A DNA stretch of 64,000 nucleotides, from NCBI GenBank assembly GCA_900768845.1, contig CAAGEK010000012.1, positions 80,204 through 144,203 of the forward strand. The letters run 5' to 3'. The position numbers and the translations under genes are program-made. Shown here piece after piece: positions 17,566-26,468 of this stretch. The notes under the pieces are model-generated. The model did no database searches. It was not told the DNA's origin and worked only from the letters and a program-made list of their open reading frames with translations. The DNA is from Alphaproteobacteria bacterium. GTDB taxonomy: Bacteria > Pseudomonadota > Alphaproteobacteria > CAAGCB01 > CAG-977. Numbering within the stretch: the stretch's first letter is position 1; each line of letters starts with the position of its first letter.

Positions 17566-17821
17566 CGACCAACTTTTCCAATGCGTCAAGAGCCTCTTTA
17601 GCCTGTTTTCCCGAGCACGTCACCGTGATTTCCGATCCGACGGCCGCCCCCAGCATCATCAATCCCATAATCGAACGCCCGCAAACATTCTGGCCTTTGC
17701 GTTCGACGGCGATTTCCGCGTCGAACTCTTCGGCCGTTCGCGCAAACGCCGCAGCCGCACGGGCGTGAAGCCCGCGCACGTTCTTTATTTTTAAAACGGC
17801 TGAAACGGCGTTTTCCTGCAT
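17543..17821 (-). CDS. ptsH: PTS phosphocarrier protein HPr
   Basis: 92 residues. His19 in NVRGLHARAAA is the site phosphorylated by enzyme I. Ser50 in GRSIMGLMMLG is the regulatory serine targeted by HPr kinase/phosphorylase, which is encoded in the same run (hprK). ACGGAG precedes the ATG. The 3' end overlaps ptsI. Confidence 0.96.
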   Translation of the reverse strand: MQENAVSAVLKIKNVRGLHARAAAAFARTAEEFDAEIAVERKGQNVCGRSIMGLMMLGAAVGSEITVTCSGKQAKEALDALEKLVDDKFHED

Positions 17822-17837
17822 TTTTTTCTCCGTTTTT

Positions 17838-18236
17838 TTATTGTTTCAGCAAAGCCGAAGCGACATTGATATATTTGCGTCCCGCATCCTGAGCCGCGAC
17901 GGAGGCGTCCTCAAGCGAATGAGTCCCCCTGATTTGAGCCAGCTTTATCAGCATCGGCAAATTCATGCCGGCGATAACCTCTATATCGGGACGATCCATA
18001 ACGGATATGGCCAGATTTGAAGGCGTCCCCCCGAACATATCCGTTAAAACGGCGACGCCGTCGCCTTTATCGACGGTTTCCAGCTTTTGCTGGATTTCCT
18101 CACGGCGGCGTTCCATATCGTCGTTGGGAAAGATGCATACCGTTTCGACGGCTTCCTGAGCCCCGACAACGTGTTCCATCGCGGCTTTCATTTCATCCGC
18201 CAAATGTCCGTGAGAAACCAAAAGCAATCCTATCAT
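17838..18236 (-). CDS. PTS mannose-type EIIA component
   Basis: 132 residues from the ATG at 18236, with GAGG close upstream; the frame is open to 18260. MIGLLLVSHGHLADEM carries the active-site histidine. DGVAVLTDMFGGTPSNLA is the conserved family block. In alphaproteobacteria this soluble EIIA accepts phosphate from HPr and acts as a regulator. No EIIB, EIIC or EIID is present here. It lies between rapZ and ptsH. Confidence 0.94.
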   Translation of the reverse strand: MIGLLLVSHGHLADEMKAAMEHVVGAQEAVETVCIFPNDDMERRREEIQQKLETVDKGDGVAVLTDMFGGTPSNLAISVMDRPDIEVIAGMNLPMLIKLAQIRGTHSLEDASVAAQDAGRKYINVASALLKQ

Positions 18237-18261
18237 TTCCGCCTCTTTGAAAGTTTTCAAG

Positions 18262-19122
18262 TCAAGCCCGCTTATCCAGTTCGCGGTGCGTTAATGTTAC
18301 AATATACCCTTTTTTATTCAAAAGCCATTCATAAAGGCGTTCGGCGGTAAAAACGGAGCGATGGCGGCCGCCCGTGCATCCGACCGCAATCGTCAGGTAC
18401 CGTTTGCCTTCGCGCAGGAAACGGGGAAGCAAAGGATCGAGAAACGCCGTCAAACGGCTGAAATAACCGTCGAAGTCTTCATCCGCGGCGATATATTGCG
18501 CAACGGGCGCATCCTTGCCCGTCATGGGACGCAAATCGGGATCGTAATGGGGATTGCGCAAAAAACGGACGTCAAAGACCAAATCCGCTTCACGCGGCAA
18601 ACCTTCGCGATACGAAAAGGACACGACGGAAACCACCAGCCCGTTTTCCTTCGCGCCGATCAGGTTGTTTTCCACATAAAGCCTGAGATCCGCGGCTTTC
18701 AAGTCCGTCGTGTCAATCACCACATCCGCACGCGCCCTGAGCGGTCCGGTCATTTTGCGTTCCAAAGCCAGCCCTTCGCCGACGCTTTTGTTCTTTGCCA
18801 AAGGATGGGAACGCCGCGTTTCGGTGAAGCGGCGCAAAAGTTTGTCGTCGTCGCAATCCAGAAATATTATTTTTTCCGAAACCTCGGGATTGGCCGACAA
18901 TTCTTCGCAAACGACCGACAGCCTGTCGGGATCGAAATCCCGCGTCCTTGCGTCCACTCCGACCGCCAAAGGCTGTTTGCTCGACGTGTCCGCCGCCGCG
19001 GAAGGCAACAGCGACAAAGGCAGATTGTCGATCACTTCAAAGCCCGAATCTTCCAAAGCCTTCAAAGCCGTCGTCTTTCCCGCGCCGGACATTCCCGTTA
19101 TAACAAACACTGTTCTTGTCAT
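18262..19122 (-). CDS. rapZ: RNase adapter RapZ
   Basis: 286 residues. N-terminal Walker A GMSGAGKTT (10-18), followed by ALEDSGFEVIDNLPLSLL. The C-terminal half has FSYREGLPREADLVFDVRFL, NPHYDPDLRPMTG and the VGCTGGRHRSV motif of the family. In E. coli RapZ guides RNase E to the GlmZ small RNA and so senses amino-sugar supply. It overlaps hprK by 4 nt. Confidence 0.95.
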   Translation of the reverse strand: MTRTVFVITGMSGAGKTTALKALEDSGFEVIDNLPLSLLPSAAADTSSKQPLAVGVDARTRDFDPDRLSVVCEELSANPEVSEKIIFLDCDDDKLLRRFTETRRSHPLAKNKSVGEGLALERKMTGPLRARADVVIDTTDLKAADLRLYVENNLIGAKENGLVVSVVSFSYREGLPREADLVFDVRFLRNPHYDPDLRPMTGKDAPVAQYIAADEDFDGYFSRLTAFLDPLLPRFLREGKRYLTIAVGCTGGRHRSVFTAERLYEWLLNKKGYIVTLTHRELDKRA

Positions 19123-19553
19123 CGGATCAACTCTCTTTCCTTTGCCGCAACGCTCAACGCCAATTTGATTTTCGCCGTTGACGACGCCATTTTCGGATCC
19201 AGCTTTAACACGGGCACGTCGACGCCTTCAACCGTTTCAAACGCGGGATCCGGCATTCTGTCGATTTCGCACGCCTGACACAAAACGACTTTCAGTTTTA
19301 TGCAAGCCGTTTCCTGACAGGGCATCGTGACGATTCCAAGCCCGCGAACTTCCAAAAGCCCTTTGATGGCGGCGGGGGCGGACGCCGTCAAAACGCCGTT
19401 CGCGCCGGACAGCTCCACACGGTCGTCCGCAATCAGGACGGCTCCGGCGTCTATCAGACGCAAACTCATATCCGACTTTCCGCTTCCCGAATGCCCGCAC
19501 AGTAAAATGCCGGCTCCGTTCCAAACGACACAAGACGCATGATATAATGCCAT
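19119..19553 (-). CDS. hprK: HPr kinase/phosphorylase, short alphaproteobacterial form
   Basis: 144 residues, only the kinase domain; Gram-positive HprK is about 310. Walker A GHSGSGKSD (20-28), ADDRVEL, and the signature EVRGLGIVTMP are present. It phosphorylates HPr on the serine and can reverse this, linking PTS state to ChvG-ChvI signalling in the same run. The start follows the chvG stop directly (TAA then ATG). Confidence 0.94.
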   Translation of the reverse strand: MALYHASCVVWNGAGILLCGHSGSGKSDMSLRLIDAGAVLIADDRVELSGANGVLTASAPAAIKGLLEVRGLGIVTMPCQETACIKLKVVLCQACEIDRMPDPAFETVEGVDVPVLKLDPKMASSTAKIKLALSVAAKERELIR

Positions 19554-21350
19554 TTACGATTTCCCCTCCGTTGCGGGCAGAATGACGACCAGACACGCCC
19601 CCAGAATTTTTCCGTTTTCATCCTTGCGATTGCGGGCGTAAATAAGGCCGCCCACGCCTGTGACGATTTTTTCGGAAATGGACAAGCCCAATCCCGAATG
19701 ATGGCCGAACTGTTCTCCGGACGGACGTTCGCAATAAAAACGGCGGAACAGCTTTTCTTCGTCCCCCGGAGGAATTCCGGGGCCTTCGTCCTGAAATTCC
19801 AAAATGACGTTCTTTTTGTCGAACCGGACGGAAACGGTGATGCTCCCCCCTTCGGGAGAAAACGAAATCGCGTTTCCGATCAGGTTGTAAAACACCTGCG
19901 CCAGCCGCGTTTCCATACCGGAAACGAAAAGCTTTTCGGGCGTTCCGACTTTCCAGTCCAAAATAAAGTGCAATCCGCGTTCCGTCGCGTCGCGCCCCAG
20001 ATTGTAAACCTCTATCATGGAAAAAAGCATCGCATGAATATCAACGGGCGAAAACTCTTCCCGCGACAATTCGGCGTCCAAACGCGACAAATTGGAAATA
20101 TCGGTGATTAAACGATCCAAACGTAAAATATCCTGATGAATAATGCTCATCAACCGCTGTTTTTTTTCGGGATCGGAAATCATATCCAACGTTTCAACCG
20201 CACTGCGCATCGAAGACAGCGGATTTTTAATTTCATGAGCCACATCCGCGGCGAACCGTTCGGTCGCATCCAAACGTTCCCACAACGCATCCGTCATTTT
20301 AATCAGCGCGCCCGACAAATCGCCGATTTCGTCTTTGCGCCGCGTTTCATCGGGAATGACCCGCCTCCGTCCGCCCCCGACGCGAATGTTGACCGCCGCC
20401 GAAGACAGCTTGTTCAACGGCGTGACAATCGTCCGAACCATAAAAAACGACAGCAGGATCGTAACGACAAAGGCAACGCTGAACAACCTCAGGATGGCCA
20501 GACGGAAGGCCGCCAGATTCTGAACGGCATTTTCAACGCCGCCGTTCACCAGAATCGCGCCGATGACCTGATCGTTGTACACGATCGGCAACGCCGCGCT
20601 TAAAATCTGTCCTTCGCCCTCTTTATAACGGATTTCATAAGCGAACACTCCGTCGCCCAACGCCGCGCCGACTTCTTCGTAATCAAAGGCCGTTTGGTTT
20701 TCCGGTTCGTCGTATTTCGGCAGATCCTTCCGCCAGAAACGCCCCCGCCACAGCACGTCTTCGATCAAAGAAGTTTTGCGCCGGACGACCTGAGAAGAGC
20801 CGGATTGAAAGCTGTCGGCCGTCAAAACGCCGTTATGATCGAACAAACGGACGCGAACGTTATTCAGCGAAGCCAGCCGCCGCAAAATATGGCGTGCGGG
20901 AAAAGCATCCAAGCGGAACACCTCACGCGGGGCGCGCATCAGCAAATCCCCCGTCCTGCCGAACGAACCGTCCGTAAAAGAAGGTTTGTCTTCCAAAGAC
21001 CGGCGGAAAAACCCGCCCCGTTCGGATCTGTCCTCCCCCAACGGCAACAGGGAAGCGACGAATTCGGACGCCACCGCGCCTTCGCTGACGGCGACGGAAA
21101 TCAAATCGGCCTGAACCTTTAAAAACTTTATTTCCGCATCTATCAACCCCTGTTGATAGTGATCCAGAGAAAACATCCCGACAACCAGCAAAACGGGAGC
21201 CAGCAAATTGACCAGAAGCAAACGCCACGCCAACGGGGAACGGATGAAAAAGCTTTTCAAAAAACCGGCGCACGACCGGCAAAAAGCCGCGCCTTTCCGT
21301 TTCAAAAAGGCGTATCCGCCGGCATTTTCGGTTTGCTCTTCTCCGGACAA
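19554..21350 (-). CDS. chvG: Sensor histidine kinase ChvG
   Basis: 598 residues, from a TTG; no better start is seen near the chvI end. A cytoplasmic N-terminus is followed by a membrane helix (about 41-60), a periplasmic sensor region of about 220 residues, a second helix (near 285-305), HAMP, and HisKA with the phospho-histidine His372 in FAADVAHEIKNPLSSMRS. The ATPase domain has NLIGNAISFSPEGG, DEGPGIP and GLGLSISEKI. In relatives this kinase responds to acid or envelope stress and is important in host association. Confidence 0.94.
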   Translation of the reverse strand: MSGEEQTENAGGYAFLKRKGAAFCRSCAGFLKSFFIRSPLAWRLLLVNLLAPVLLVVGMFSLDHYQQGLIDAEIKFLKVQADLISVAVSEGAVASEFVASLLPLGEDRSERGGFFRRSLEDKPSFTDGSFGRTGDLLMRAPREVFRLDAFPARHILRRLASLNNVRVRLFDHNGVLTADSFQSGSSQVVRRKTSLIEDVLWRGRFWRKDLPKYDEPENQTAFDYEEVGAALGDGVFAYEIRYKEGEGQILSAALPIVYNDQVIGAILVNGGVENAVQNLAAFRLAILRLFSVAFVVTILLSFFMVRTIVTPLNKLSSAAVNIRVGGGRRRVIPDETRRKDEIGDLSGALIKMTDALWERLDATERFAADVAHEIKNPLSSMRSAVETLDMISDPEKKQRLMSIIHQDILRLDRLITDISNLSRLDAELSREEFSPVDIHAMLFSMIEVYNLGRDATERGLHFILDWKVGTPEKLFVSGMETRLAQVFYNLIGNAISFSPEGGSITVSVRFDKKNVILEFQDEGPGIPPGDEEKLFRRFYCERPSGEQFGHHSGLGLSISEKIVTGVGGLIYARNRKDENGKILGACLVVILPATEGKS

Positions 21351-21355
21351 GGGGA

Positions 21356-22057
21356 TTATCCTTCGCGATAACGGTAGCCCACGCCGTAAAGTGTTTCGAT
21401 ACGGGCGAAGGAATCGTCGATTTCCTTGAATTTGCGACGCAAACGTTTGATATGGCTGTCAATCGTCCGGTCGTCAACATACACATTGGAACCGTACGCG
21501 ACGTCAATCAGCTGGTCGCGTGTTTTGACAAAGCCCGTCTTTTCCACCAAAGCGAACAAAATCAAAAATTCGGTAATCGTCAAATCGACGGGTTTTCCCT
21601 TCCATGTGCAGGAATGGCGGGTCTTGTCCAACACCAAATCCCCGCGTTCGACAACCGTGTCTTCGGGCATTTCCGTTTCCGAAGCGTTTTGGGCGTCCAT
21701 CCGGCGCAACAACGTTTTGATTCGGGCGATCAGCAAATGTTGGGAAAACGGTTTTTTTATGTAATCGTCCGCCCCCATGCGCAATCCGCAAAGCTCGTCG
21801 ATCTCGTCGTCCTTGCTGGTCAGGAAAATCACGGGAACGTTCGATTTTTCACGGATGCGGCGCAGGGTTTCCATTCCGTCCATACGCGGCATTTTTATAT
21901 CCAAAACGACCAAATCGACCTGTTCGGACAAAACGCCTTCCAATCCGGCAAGACCGTCCGTATAGGTAAAGGTTTTGAACCCTTCCTCTTCAAGAACCAT
22001 TGAAACGGACGTCAGGATGTTTTGGTCGTCATCAATCAACGCTATCTTGCCGCTCAC
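21356..22057 (-). CDS. chvI: Response regulator ChvI
   Basis: 233 residues from a GTG with GGAGG just upstream. Receiver domain with the acidic pocket DDD (9-11), phospho-acceptor Asp53 in VLDIKMP, Thr in FLTSKDD and Lys in KKPF. OmpR-type winged helix at the C-terminus (RDQLIDVAYG, VDDRTIDSHIKRLRRKF, GVGYRY). It pairs with chvG, which begins 6 nt downstream. No clear separate promoter is seen in the 79 nt after rlmN. Confidence 0.95.
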   Translation of the reverse strand: MSGKIALIDDDQNILTSVSMVLEEEGFKTFTYTDGLAGLEGVLSEQVDLVVLDIKMPRMDGMETLRRIREKSNVPVIFLTSKDDEIDELCGLRMGADDYIKKPFSQHLLIARIKTLLRRMDAQNASETEMPEDTVVERGDLVLDKTRHSCTWKGKPVDLTITEFLILFALVEKTGFVKTRDQLIDVAYGSNVYVDDRTIDSHIKRLRRKFKEIDDSFARIETLYGVGYRYREG

Positions 22058-22136
22058 ATTTTCCTCCGTCGGTTCAGCCTTTTCCCCGCGTCATATTTTA
22101 ACAGTTCGCCCGATTGAAATAAAGGGAAATAAAGCC

Positions 22137-23207
22137 TCAGGCCTCCTTCTTTTGCACGGCGGATTTCAACTGGCCGCACGCCGCCATGATGTCCCGCCCG
22201 CGTGACGAACGCACCGGAGCGGCATAGTTTTTGGAAGCCAGTATCGAGGCGAACCGGTCTATGCGTTTGCGCGAAGAGCATTTAAAGCCGCTACCTTCCC
22301 ATTCGTTAAAGGGTATCAGGTTGAATTTGACCGCCAACCCCTTGACCAGCCGCATCAATTCATGCGCATCGGCGTCGGAATCGTTCACGCCGTCCAACAT
22401 CACATATTCCATCGTAATGTATTGCAACCGGCCTTCGCGTTCCTGAAACTTCCGGCACGCGTCCATCAGCTCTTTCAAAGGATATTTACGGTTGATCGGC
22501 ATGATTTTATCGCGCACTTCGTCCGTCACGGCGTGCAGACTGACCGCCAGTTTGACGCCCAAGTCGTCGGCAATGCGGGGAATCAACGGCGCGACGCCGG
22601 ACGTTGACAGCGTTATGCGGCGTTTCGATATGGCCATCCCTTCGGGATCCATGATGATTTTCAACGCTTTTTTCGTGTTTTCATAATTCAACAGCGGTTC
22701 GCCCATCCCCATCACAACGATATTCGACAACAGGCGCGGTTCTCCCGCGGGCGGAGTCCCCCATTCGGCATAGCTGTCCTTGGCGGCGGCGAATTGTTGG
22801 ACGATTTCCGCCGCCGTCAGGTTGCGCACGAACCCCTGAGACCCCGTTCGGCAGAAAGCGCATTTGTTCGGGCATCCGACCTGTGTCGAAATGCACACCG
22901 CGCCGCGGTCGTCTTCGGGAATATAAACGGTTTCGACCTCGCGCCCGTCGCCGAAACGGAACAGCCATTTGCGCGTTCCGTCTTCGGAATCGAGCGTTCT
23001 CACCGCTTCGGGGCGACCGACGACATATCCCTTTTGCGCCAAAGACGCCCGCAGTTCCTTTGCCAAAGACGTCATTTGTGAAAAATCGGAAACGCCGCGG
23101 TTGTGAATCCAATGCCACAGCTGTTTCGCACGAAACGGTTTTTCCCCGAAAGCAATCAGCTCCGCCGCGATTTCTTCGCGTGTCATTCCGGTTAAATCGA
23201 CCGTCAT
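22137..23207 (-). CDS. rlmN: 23S rRNA (adenine-2503-C2)-methyltransferase RlmN
   Basis: 356 residues. Radical-SAM enzyme that methylates A2503 of 23S rRNA and A37 of some tRNAs. CxxxCxxC is seen as CPNKCAFCRTG, preceded by CISTQVGC. NIVVMGMGEPLLNYENT and ITLSTSGVAPLI are family blocks. The C-terminal RGRDIMAACGQLK holds the second catalytic cysteine. Its ATG follows the upstream stop codon without a gap. Confidence 0.97.
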   Translation of the reverse strand: MTVDLTGMTREEIAAELIAFGEKPFRAKQLWHWIHNRGVSDFSQMTSLAKELRASLAQKGYVVGRPEAVRTLDSEDGTRKWLFRFGDGREVETVYIPEDDRGAVCISTQVGCPNKCAFCRTGSQGFVRNLTAAEIVQQFAAAKDSYAEWGTPPAGEPRLLSNIVVMGMGEPLLNYENTKKALKIIMDPEGMAISKRRITLSTSGVAPLIPRIADDLGVKLAVSLHAVTDEVRDKIMPINRKYPLKELMDACRKFQEREGRLQYITMEYVMLDGVNDSDADAHELMRLVKGLAVKFNLIPFNEWEGSGFKCSSRKRIDRFASILASKNYAAPVRSSRGRDIMAACGQLKSAVQKKEA

Positions 23208-23603
23208 TCACATTCTCCCCAAAAACATCAGTTGGCGCATCTGCGGATTATTGACCCTGCTTGCGACGGAATCCGACGTGCTGAACGTCATCAGGAACGG
23301 CACGGCGCAAAACATCGCCACAACAGCCCAGGCAAAATCTCCGGCCAGACATATTCCCATCTTTGCATAATCCGGCTGTCCGTCCGCTTTGTATTTTTTC
23401 AACAGCAACATCCTGTAAAGCAACAGGAAAGCAAACATCAGCAAATACAAATCAAGCGTCAGCATCCGCCCGAAAACGGATTCTTCGTCCTGCGCCCCGA
23501 AAAACACCCACAAACCGCACAAAACGCCGATAAACGTCGACCGGTGGAACAGAACGCCCGACCGCAGGATCAGCATACAAAAATTGACAAATTTTTTAAT
23601 CAT
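23208..23603 (-). CDS. Small membrane protein of unknown function
   Basis: 131 residues from the ATG at 23603. Three hydrophobic segments are visible: VLFHRSTFIGVLCGLWVFFG, LTLDLYLLMFAFLLLYRMLL and a segment ending in AMFCAVPFLMTF. The C-terminal tail is polar. No family is recognised. The stop codon directly touches the rlmN ATG, so the two genes are surely co-transcribed. Confidence 0.7.
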   Translation of the reverse strand: MIKKFVNFCMLILRSGVLFHRSTFIGVLCGLWVFFGAQDEESVFGRMLTLDLYLLMFAFLLLYRMLLLKKYKADGQPDYAKMGICLAGDFAWAVVAMFCAVPFLMTFSTSDSVASRVNNPQMRQLMFLGRM

Positions 23604-23682
23604 GCCCGAAACCCCGTCTTGATAAAAAGGAAAAACCCTGCTAAAACTCCGTCCGCCGGAAAAAGCACAAGGATGAAAACCT

Positions 23683-23886
23683 ATGAAAAAAACTTCGGAA
23701 ACCGGATCTTTGCCGTCGGAGGCGGACAAAACGCCGAAAAATCCGCAAAGATTTAGTACAACGCCGCAAAACAGGAATCAAGAGCAAATCCCCTTTTTGT
23801 ATATGGCGATGCGCGAACCTCCCGCCGATTACAAAAACCTGCCCGATACGAAAAAAAGCCTGTACCGCGTTATAAAGGTGAAGTGA
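23683..23886 (+). CDS. Small hydrophilic protein, doubtful
   Basis: 67 residues. AAGGA lies 9 nt before the ATG. The first half is low-complexity and polar; the second (IPFLYMAMREPPADYKNL) looks more like a folded or conserved stretch. It is convergent with the next gene, with a single base between the stop codons. No family recognised. Confidence 0.4.
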   Translation: MKKTSETGSLPSEADKTPKNPQRFSTTPQNRNQEQIPFLYMAMREPPADYKNLPDTKKSLYRVIKVK

Positions 23887-23887
23887 A

Positions 23888-24292
23888 TCAGTCGTAAAGC
23901 TCCGGTTTGAAAACCGGCCGTTCGTAAACGCCTATCAAAACGTCCGAAGGATGCGGGCTGGGGCGGTCGTAACACGTCGGAGCCGCCAAAGAACGGTAGC
24001 AATAAACGGTTTGAGCCTTCCACGACGGGCGGGAGGCGCGTTCCAGTTCGACCGGAGTCATGCAAAACTTCCCTTCGCCTTTCACGAACCGTTCGACGGA
24101 ACAGTCTTCGCCCGTCACCCAAGACGCGATATGGTCTTCCATCATTTTTCCCGTCGTCGTCACGGAAACCGCCTCACCCATCCCCCACGCGACCAAAGGG
24201 GAGGTTCCCATCGGCGTATAATGGGCGTTTTGAGCCGTCCACCAGCATCCCGACGTCGCCAACGCGCAAAAAATCAAAATCAAACGCTTCAT
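23888..24292 (-). CDS. Putative lipoprotein of unknown function
   Basis: 134 residues. MKRLILIFCALATSGC is a signal peptide with a lipobox-like end (TSGC), followed by WWTAQNAHYTP. The centre has GEDCSVERFVKGEGKFC and the C-terminus VYCYRSLAAPTCYDRP, giving four or more cysteines that may form disulfides in the periplasm. Function unknown. Confidence 0.75.
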   Translation of the reverse strand: MKRLILIFCALATSGCWWTAQNAHYTPMGTSPLVAWGMGEAVSVTTTGKMMEDHIASWVTGEDCSVERFVKGEGKFCMTPVELERASRPSWKAQTVYCYRSLAAPTCYDRPSPHPSDVLIGVYERPVFKPELYD

Positions 24293-24434
24293 CGCACCTT
24301 TTTCCCGAACTGTTCAACCATCATAAATGAAAGAATGTAAAAAAGACATTAAACGGACTTGCCCCGAACGTATTTTAATTATAGGTTTATTTGAATCATT
24401 TTTCATCCGTGTTATTTTTTCAAGGAGAACATTC

Positions 24435-25127
24435 GTGGCAATTCAGGATCAAGATCCGCTTCAGGCGGAAATCCTCAGGGAAGTCGCCGAAGAAATCAGG
24501 GAAGACGAATACCGCAGGCTGTGGAAGAAATTCGCCCCGCTTTTCACGACGGTCGTCGTGTTGATTCTGGCGGCGGCAAGCGGGTACGAGTATTATAAAT
24601 ATGCGAAAACGCAAAATGCTTTGAAGGAATCCTTTGAATTGCAGGAAGCGTTGGTCATGTTGGGCGACGGAAAACAGGAAGACGCGGCCGCATCGCTCAA
24701 GGAAATGAGCGAAAACGCCAAATCCGGCTATCGTTTTCTGGCGGCTTTGCATTACGCGGGCGTCATGCTGGAACAACAAAAGCCCGAACAGGCCGTCGCC
24801 GCTTTGGACGCTTTGTCCGCGAACGGGAAAGCTCCCGCACCGGTCAGGAACGTCGCCCTGATCAGCAAGATTTCCATCGCCGCCGACCTGCCCGATGCGG
24901 ATTATGCGGCGTTAAAGGCTCAACTCGCGCCCCTGACCGACCCGAGCAACGCTTGGGCCGCCGAAGCGTTGGAGCTGACCGCGTTGCTCGACTTGAAGCA
25001 AAATGACAAAGAAGCGGCGAAATCCGCTTTGCAAAGCATCGTCGCTCTGCCGAACATTCCCGAGGCGGTTCGCCGCCGCGCATCGGAAAATCTGGCGTTG
25101 CTGAACGCAGAAGAGCCCGCGGGCTGA
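24435..25127 (+). CDS. YfgM-like tetratricopeptide membrane protein
   Basis: 230 residues from the GTG at 24435, with AAGGAGA just upstream; the longer in-frame ATG at 24327 has no ribosome site. One membrane helix (FAPLFTTVVVLILAAASGYEY, about 36-56) is followed by a TPR-like periplasmic domain rich in Ala and Leu. Proteins of this type (TPR_21/YfgM) sit next to bamB and der in many Proteobacteria. In E. coli YfgM is an accessory of the Sec translocon. The same order is kept here. Confidence 0.85.
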   Translation: MAIQDQDPLQAEILREVAEEIREDEYRRLWKKFAPLFTTVVVLILAAASGYEYYKYAKTQNALKESFELQEALVMLGDGKQEDAAASLKEMSENAKSGYRFLAALHYAGVMLEQQKPEQAVAALDALSANGKAPAPVRNVALISKISIAADLPDADYAALKAQLAPLTDPSNAWAAEALELTALLDLKQNDKEAAKSALQSIVALPNIPEAVRRRASENLALLNAEEPAG

Positions 25128-25145
25128 GGAACGGAGAAAATCGCG

Positions 25146-26468
25146 ATGACGTTTTCAACACGCTGTTTCGTCCTGTGCCTGACCGCCATGACGCTGGCCG
25201 CCTGTGCGGGCGACAAGGCTCCCGAAAGCGTCATTGCGGGAAAAAGGCTGTCCGTTCTGAGATACGGTGAAGAAAACATTCCGGCGGACGGCGAATTGAA
25301 AAGCATGATTTCACTGCCCGCCCCCGAACACCTGACCGAATGGACGCAAGCGGGCGGATTGCCGCACCATGCCATGCAAAACCCCTTCGTTCCCGCACGC
25401 ATCGCCGAAGCATGGCGCGAAAGCATCGGATCCGGCAGTGACGACGACGATTTATTGATTGCGGAACCCGTCGGCGCAAACGGGGTCGTTTACGCCCTCG
25501 ATTCAAAAGCGACCGTTACGGCATTGGCGATCAGAAACGGCAAAAAGCTCTGGTCGGTCAATGTCGTCAAAGACAAATCCGTGCTGGACGTCAGTGTTTT
25601 GGGCGCAGGTCTGGCTTTGGACAACGATATGCTGTTCGTTGCAACGGGATCGGGAGACGTGGCGGCTTTGAACGCCAAAAACGGTTCGGAAATCTGGCGA
25701 ACCTCCCTCCCCTCCCCCGTGCGTTCAGCTCCGGCCGTTTACGGCGGAAGGCTTTTCGTATTGACGGCCGACAACAAACTGACCGCTTTGGCCGAAGACG
25801 ACGGCCGCATTCTGTGGCGGCATTACGCCTTTTTGGAATCCGTTTCCTTTTTGGGAAAAGCCGCCCCCGCTTTCAACGACGGAATCGGCGTCGCCGTCTT
25901 CGCTTCGGGTGAAATTCTGGGGTTCCGCCCCGAAAACGGCAGCATTTTGTGGACGGCCGCTTTGGGAACGGCGGAAAGAAACGACGCCGCCGCGGAAATC
26001 AACGACATTCGCGCCCGCCCCGTCATTCATGAAGACAAAGTCTTCGTCATCACCAGCGGCGGTCTGTTATCCGCGCTTGATTTGAAATCGGGCGGCACCG
26101 TCTGGGAACGGGAAATCGCCGGCATCAACCAACCTTGGCTGGCGGGAAACGCTTTGTACATCGTATCGGCGGACGGCGATCTGACAGCCGTTGAAACGGA
26201 AACCGGAAAAATCCTGTGGCAAAACCGGCTGGCGCGTTGGAAAGATCCGGACGTGCGCAAAAAACGCCTGTTCTGGACGGGGCCGGTCATGGCGGGCAAC
26301 CGTTTAATCCTGACAAATTCGGACGGAAAGGCCGTCGCGGTATCCCCCCAGACGGGAACCATCATCGGATGGGACGACGTGGACGACGCGGGGACTTTGC
26401 CGCCCGTCGTCATCAACGACACTTTGTTTTTCCTTACTCACAACGCTAACCTGACGGCATTCAGATAA
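25146..26468 (+). CDS. bamB: Outer-membrane assembly lipoprotein BamB-like (PQQ beta-propeller)
   Basis: 440 residues. Signal peptide with lipobox LAAC (17-20). The rest holds repeated propeller blades with the typical A.dA..G...W motifs (ALNAKNGSEIWRT, ALAEDDGRILWRH, ALDLKSGGTVWERE and AVETETGKILWQN). BamB is a scaffold subunit of the BAM complex that inserts outer-membrane proteins. The gene lies between the YfgM-like gene and der as in other Proteobacteria, and its stop overlaps the der start by one base. Confidence 0.9.
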   Translation: MTFSTRCFVLCLTAMTLAACAGDKAPESVIAGKRLSVLRYGEENIPADGELKSMISLPAPEHLTEWTQAGGLPHHAMQNPFVPARIAEAWRESIGSGSDDDDLLIAEPVGANGVVYALDSKATVTALAIRNGKKLWSVNVVKDKSVLDVSVLGAGLALDNDMLFVATGSGDVAALNAKNGSEIWRTSLPSPVRSAPAVYGGRLFVLTADNKLTALAEDDGRILWRHYAFLESVSFLGKAAPAFNDGIGVAVFASGEILGFRPENGSILWTAALGTAERNDAAAEINDIRARPVIHEDKVFVITSGGLLSALDLKSGGTVWEREIAGINQPWLAGNALYIVSADGDLTAVETETGKILWQNRLARWKDPDVRKKRLFWTGPVMAGNRLILTNSDGKAVAVSPQTGTIIGWDDVDDAGTLPPVVINDTLFFLTHNANLTAFR

